Source: Cryptomeria japonica | Taxonomy: Eukaryota > Streptophyta > Pinopsida > Cupressales > Cupressaceae | Assembly: GCF_030272615.1 (NCBI RefSeq) | Contig: NC_081408.1 | Coordinates: 619,624,476-619,688,475 of the forward strand | Length of the DNA: 64,000 nucleotides | Direction of reading: 5' to 3' | Shown here: positions 59,896 to 64,000 of the stretch, one piece after another | Numbering within the stretch: the stretch's first letter is position 1 | Layout of the letters: each line of letters begins with the position of its first letter | The notes under the pieces: model-generated | Database searches by the model: none | The model's input: only the letters and a program-made list of their open reading frames with translations | What the model was told of the DNA's origin: nothing | Program-made: the position numbers and the translations under genes

Positions 59896-60992
59896 TAATG
59901 GACTTATAAAGCACTGAGAGGGTGGGGGGGTGAATCAGTGACAACAAAAATAATACCACTTTAAACACTGATCGATAGAGATACTTAACAAGTTTACTAA
60001 ATACTAAACATCCTATCCAAATGATATTAAAGCATTCACAACAAGTAAAAAATCCACCATAACACAAGTGTTTATACGTGGAAAACCCAACTGGGAAAAA
60101 CCACGGTGAGATAAGACTCACAAGTTAACTATCTGTAGTAATAGATAACTGGTCGGTTAAGGTCTATAAAAGTGCTATGCTAGGAGCGAATCCTATTAAA
60201 GATCCCAAAGCTTTGATAGGAGCTATACCCTGTTAGGAGTAACCTTGACAGAGGATTTCAAAATCCAAACGAATGGATCACCTTGTTAAAGTATTTTTAC
60301 ACTGAAGCTTGTTAGAGCTTACCTGGTTAGGGGATTTGACTATTGTAGTGATTAGAGAACAATAGGTTGTATGATCTAGAAGTAGCACAACTTTCTTGAA
60401 TAGATCCTCTTCTGCTCACTCAAAACTGCATCACCAACTGCATCACCGACATACTCTGTAATGCCTTCAACAACTTAACACTTCTATCTTTCATCATAAA
60501 AATAGTTCATCATAATGCCATTATATAGACATTAGATTTCATGTCGGCTCAGGTCTGATATCATAATTTCCTAGGTGCAATGTATCTAGACAATCTAACA
60601 TAACTCATCATAGATTACCGTAAAATCCATTGGTTAGGGATCATGACAGGTGATAAATCATCACACAATCAATGAATATCGGTTAAGAGTTAAACACATT
60701 CAACACATAAAGCGATTGTCCTTCATTTGCTTCTTTGATGGTCTCTATTGAATATCCAAGTTGGTGTCAAGCCATTTCTGCATATACCAGTTGTCTACAT
60801 ATACCAGTTAGACACCCTCTAAAACATCTTTAACTAAACATCTAATACCGGTTTTACAATACAAGGGACTTTAGGAGTAATACCAGTTTGCATTAACTAA
60901 GATGACTAAGACAATGTGATCATATGTGTGTATACATATGCCATCAATGACAACACATGAAGTCATCTATTGCAATCACCATCAAGCCATCA
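59896..60992 (-). repeat. TE-E 5' LTR
   Basis: 1,097 bp. On minus it starts TGATGGCTTGATGG and ends GTCCATTA (final CA mutated to TA). It shares the AAGCACTGAGAGGG zone, the GGAAAACCCAACTGGGAAAA block and the TGACAACACATGAAGTCATC block with 15899-18584. Confidence 0.88.
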
Positions 60993-61314
60993 AATACTAC
61001 CTATTTTACACAAGAAACACTCAAGTCATCTTGGAACAATTATATCTCAATGCCTTTGCTAATTTCCAATATCAAAATCCAGGAAAGTAGTGCTCATGTC
61101 ATCATGGTTTAATTATACTATCATTGTTTGCACTCACTTCCCACAATTTAAAAATCTCAATGAAGACAAACAACAATAACCCAGTGATTGGTCCGATCAT
61201 AGCTTTGCATTTCATTTGCATTTTGCATTTGCATTTATCCTACATTTCATTCTTGCATGGAATCACAAAATATCATCTTATCCAAGGCCAAACCTATCAC
61301 AGGAATCATCAATA
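60993..61314 (+). other. TE-A 3' noncoding region, second part
   Basis: Resumes after TE-E and matches 36945-37080 of TE-I (CAAGTCATCTTGGAACAATTATA, TCATGGTTTAATTATAC). No gene. The CATTTGCATTTTGCATTTGCAT run at 61207-61236 is a simple repeat. Confidence 0.7.
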
Positions 61315-62121
61315 TGTTGGCATTATACACTCTTATGAGAATAGTTGATGTTGTCATTGATGGCAACCAACTGGAAATCATCTGGTAACCCACTGGCAGT
61401 TACCGACACTAGCAATAGACTTCTACATACACTGCCAAGCACTTCACTGGCAGTGGCAACAATGCATACCGGCACTCAAGCCTACATGAAATAAACTTTT
61501 GTTTATTGTTTTATAATGTAATTATCTCTTGTAAAAGCCAACATGGCATATTATAAAAGACTCATATATGTACGAGATCTTATAGATCATTTTGATATGA
61601 GAGAGAGAGGAATATAGATGATAAGTATAAGGCATATGAGATCTTATAGATCATTTTGACAGTGAAGGTTTTGGTTATAGATTGAGCTTAAACCGATACT
61701 AAACCTGGCATAGTTGATTCTGATTTGAAGTAGGACATTGTATTGGATTTTGATAATCCATTTTGTAAGTCAGTGAGACTTCTATTTTGTAGTTGGGCAG
61801 TGAGCTCTAGGTTGTTGGCCTCCCTGCATGTGCTGGCCTCTCATTGTAAGTAATATTTATTCATTGGCCAGTGAGTGAATATTGTGGGTCACAAATCTCA
61901 CCAAGGTTTTTCCCACACCAGGTTTCCTCATTAAATATCTTGTGTTATGGTGTCTTCTCTATGTTGTCTCTGTTATTCTTATTCGCTGCATTAATTCTTA
62001 TTTACGGATACACTATTTTGGGATGCAAAATTCTTAATAAGTATAAATATTTTGTTAACCAGTTAGACACTAATTCACCCCCCCCTTATTAGTGTCTTTG
62101 GGGCTATCATTGATTCTAACA
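61315..62121 (+). mobile_element. TE-F: solo LTR of the TE-D type
   Basis: 807 bp, TGTTGGCATTATACACTC...TTCTAACA, with TSD CAATA (61310-61314) and CAATG (62122-62126). It aligns end to end with the 792-bp right LTR of TE-D, and no internal DNA is present. The CCCACACCAGGTTTCC and TGTCTTTGGGGCTATCATTG blocks mark the shared 3' half. Confidence 0.87.
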
Positions 62122-62784
62122 CAATGTATCATCATAGGTGTATACACAATCAAAACAATGAATCATCTCTCTCCAGATATTGTCAACCCAATGCAAATCT
62201 TATGCTACTCCCTCAAATATGCCAACATCAACACATATGAATCTTCTTGCAACAGGATATCAAAAAAAGTTAGTTCTTTATCCAATCAATCTCATCTGAT
62301 CCATTCTAGCATGTCTTATACAAGATTTCTCTTTCCTGGAACCACCCATTTTGATCAAGTCTTATACAGGATATATCGTTCCTGAAAATGGACACTTTGA
62401 TCATATTTGTCTTATATAGGAGGTATCATTCCTGAAACTAGACTAGATCTTAATCTTATCAATCTATTCAATCTTGTTGAATTCATTCAAGCTTTATTAA
62501 TCATCACATCCAGAACCACATCGTAGTGATCGTAGAACTCACACTTTTATCAATCAACGTTGCAGAAATCAAATCATTTCTAATTGAGAAATCAATTTTA
62601 CAAAGCTTCCAATACACCAAAGGTCAATTATCTCATTTGATCTCCTGAGGGGGCATCATCGTATCACAATTTATCAATCAATGTCTATGACATCCTATCA
62701 AACCAGTATCACATCAACATCAGCAAAATGAGATTATTCTTTGAATCAACGCGTCATCACTCCTTGCTTCAAAGAGGGGAAAAC
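62122..62784 (+). other. TE-A 3' noncoding region, last part, with tandem repeat and PPT
   Basis: No gene. GTCTTATA(C/T)A(A/G)G...TTCCTG(A/G)AA repeats start at 62313, 62359 and 62409 (three units of 46-50 bp). CTCCTGAGGGGGCATCAT at 62642 and the polypurine tract CAAAGAGGGGAAAAC at 62770-62784 match TE-I just before its 3' LTR. Confidence 0.75.
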
Positions 62785-64000
62785 TGTATATACCTAAAAA
62801 TGGTCTGAAGATAATTAATTAAATGAGCAATTATTTAATTAATCCCCCTCCCCCATTAAATTGAATTCATTAGAAATTTGATTAAATTTCCCCATTCTTC
62901 TACTTATTAATAAATCTAAGGATTTATTTAATAAGTTCATTTCGCCCCCTTTGATTAATTAATCTGAATTAATTAATCCTCCCCCCATTTAATTCATTTC
63001 TTCTAGTGCCCCAATTAATTAAAACAAATCAATTTATGAGTTGTTGAAAGTTAATTAGCCTTTTCCTATTATTTGAATTTATTAATTCAAACTACCCACA
63101 TGTATCCTATCTTTTAACCACCTAACCTAACCATCCCCTAACTTAACCCATTCCACCTAATCCTAGGTTTAACTAACCCTATCTTATCTTTCATATCCTA
63201 ACCTCCTTATCCTAATCTCTTATGGTGTGGGTATTCTCCCATTGAGACACATGGCACTTATGCCACATGTCTCCTACCTTGGACACTTCTCACCACAAAG
63301 ATGACAAGTCTCCCTCCCTCCAATTTCACCCTTGATATCTTCAGACTCAATCTTGACCATTGATTCCTACCACCTCAGTCCTGGCCTTGGAAATCCTATA
63401 TATACCCCCCATTTTGGAGCACAAAGGATCCCATCTCATATCATTTTAGGCATTGTTACTATAGGCATTTACATCTTAGATCTAGTTTAATTTGATCACA
63501 TTCTAGTATAATTGTTGAATCATATAGCATAATCAATATTCTAGCTTAATTGCATTATCATCATAGTTTAAACATGTATATCATTAGCTTAATTAGCCTC
63601 TTGGATCAATATAGCATAATCAATCTCATCTAGCTTGCATATCATATCGTTTTAAATCCTTCATCTAGGTGTAGTCAAGTCACTGGGATTGCTTATCTAG
63701 ATCTGAGAGAAAATCCACACTTGGATCTCTTAGGAGATGATAGGTAGCTTTGTCATGGTTTATCTTTCATTTTATTTCAATTTTCTAACCATGCTTGTAA
63801 TGATCTATTGAGTGTTTGAGTTGAAGCTGCAGGTACCTTACTTCACATACACGACACTACTAACATTTCAATTTTTGAGTGTTGTCATGTTGACAAAATT
63901 CTATCAGCATCACGTCAGATTTTGTTAAACATTTTAGCATTTCATACTTGTTCCATTGAGTTTGGTTTCCCAAGAGTTTTCACACTATCAGAATTCTACC
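62785..64000 (+). repeat. TE-A 3' LTR, cut by the window edge
   Basis: Starts TGTATATACCTAAAAATGG right after the PPT, parallel to the TE-I LTR start TGTAGATGTATAAAAATG. A/T-rich first part with TAATTAATT tracts. TATA-like CTATATATACC at 63396-63406. Later layout (CTTAGATCTAG, TAGCTTAATTAG) resembles the end of the TE-I LTR in style more than in sequence. The right end is not seen. Confidence 0.78.

Larger units (their letters stand above)
15899..60992 (-). mobile_element. TE-E: non-autonomous Copia-type element on the minus strand, split by TE-H
   Basis: Perfect TSD AATAC at 15894-15898 and 60993-60997. Read on the minus strand, the order is 5' LTR (60992-59896), PBS (59893-59881), coiled-coil/zinc ORF1 (59846-58620), ORF2 (58056-55871 continuing at 19859-18600), PPT, then 3' LTR (18584-15899). 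This is the same gene order as TE-D. TE-H has been inserted in ORF2 and solo LTR TE-G in the 3' LTR. Its own sequence is about 8.9 kb without nested DNA. It shows no RT, integrase or protease. Confidence 0.87.
445..64000 (+). mobile_element. TE-A: old Tat-like Ty3/Gypsy element, interrupted by nested insertions
   Basis: This is the outermost element. Its pieces (445-1749, 5231-7755, 13904-15898, 60993-61314, 62122-64000) are collinear with TE-I: protease end, spacer, RT, RNase H, aRNase H, integrase, 3' noncoding, PPT and 3' LTR. Each interruption is an LTR element with matching TSDs, so the pieces rejoin without loss. Many stops and frameshifts, and lost catalytic residues in integrase, show it is long dead. 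It has no counterpart of the antisense gene or the TAGCGC arrays of TE-I. The 5' end and the end of the 3' LTR are outside the window. Confidence 0.85.

Noticed and set aside
445-64000. Left and right Gypsy pieces as two separate elements
   Set aside because: The perfect AATAC TSD around TE-E and the collinearity with TE-I show that 15898 and 60993 were once adjacent.

Overview
The window is a block of nested plant LTR retrotransposons. I found no host gene, tRNA, rRNA or prokaryotic feature. The family signatures (Ty3/Gypsy polyproteins with a second, archaeal-type RNase H; Copia-type LTRs followed by the initiator-Met-tRNA primer site; an antisense plant-mobile-domain gene) point to a seed plant with a large, repeat-rich genome. 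A conifer or other gymnosperm would fit, but nothing here proves the species.

Layout, resolved from TG...CA termini and target-site duplications (TSDs). Level 1 is TE-A, an old decayed Tat-like Ty3/Gypsy element on + that runs from 445 to beyond the right edge. Its protease end, spacer, RT, RNase H and integrase lie at 445-1749, 5231-7755 and 13904-15410. Its 3' noncoding part lies at 15411-15898, 60993-61314 and 62122-62784, and its 3' LTR starts at 62785. Level 2, inserted in TE-A: TE-B (1750-5230), TE-D (7756-13903), TE-E (minus strand, 15899-60992) and solo LTR TE-F (61315-62121). Bases 1-444 are the end of one more LTR of the same broad type. Level 3: solo LTR TE-C inside TE-B (2869-4380); solo LTR TE-G (16834-18438) and TE-H (minus, about 19860-55870) inside TE-E. 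Level 4: TE-I (+, 25138-42596) in the integrase of TE-H, and LTR fragment TE-J (50517-51427) in the 5' LTR of TE-H. Level 5: TE-K (47946-50516) in TE-J.

TE-I is the youngest and most complete element: 17,459 bp, TSD ATGTG, two 1,465-bp LTRs with about nine differences, PBS, PPT, an extra ORF upstream of gag, gag-protease, and RT-RNaseH-aRNaseH-integrase. It also has an antisense gene with its own TATA box, a short first exon, a GT-AG intron and a plant-mobile-domain exon. Arrays of a short motif (TTAGCGCRT) on a 21-bp phase sit in its sense leader and, in opposite orientation, in the antisense intron. Stop codons break gag, pol and the antisense gene; most look like C-to-T changes.

TE-D and TE-E are related non-autonomous Copia-type elements. 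They carry a coiled-coil/zinc-knuckle ORF1 and a long unrecognised ORF2, and show no RT or integrase. TE-H is a Ty3/Gypsy element with LTRs of about 4.5-4.9 kb that themselves hold a degraded ORF of about 1,100 codons; its aRNase H lies between protease and RT. The best candidates for something undescribed are the phased arrays plus the antisense gene of TE-I, the ORF2 family, and the LTR-borne ORF of TE-H.
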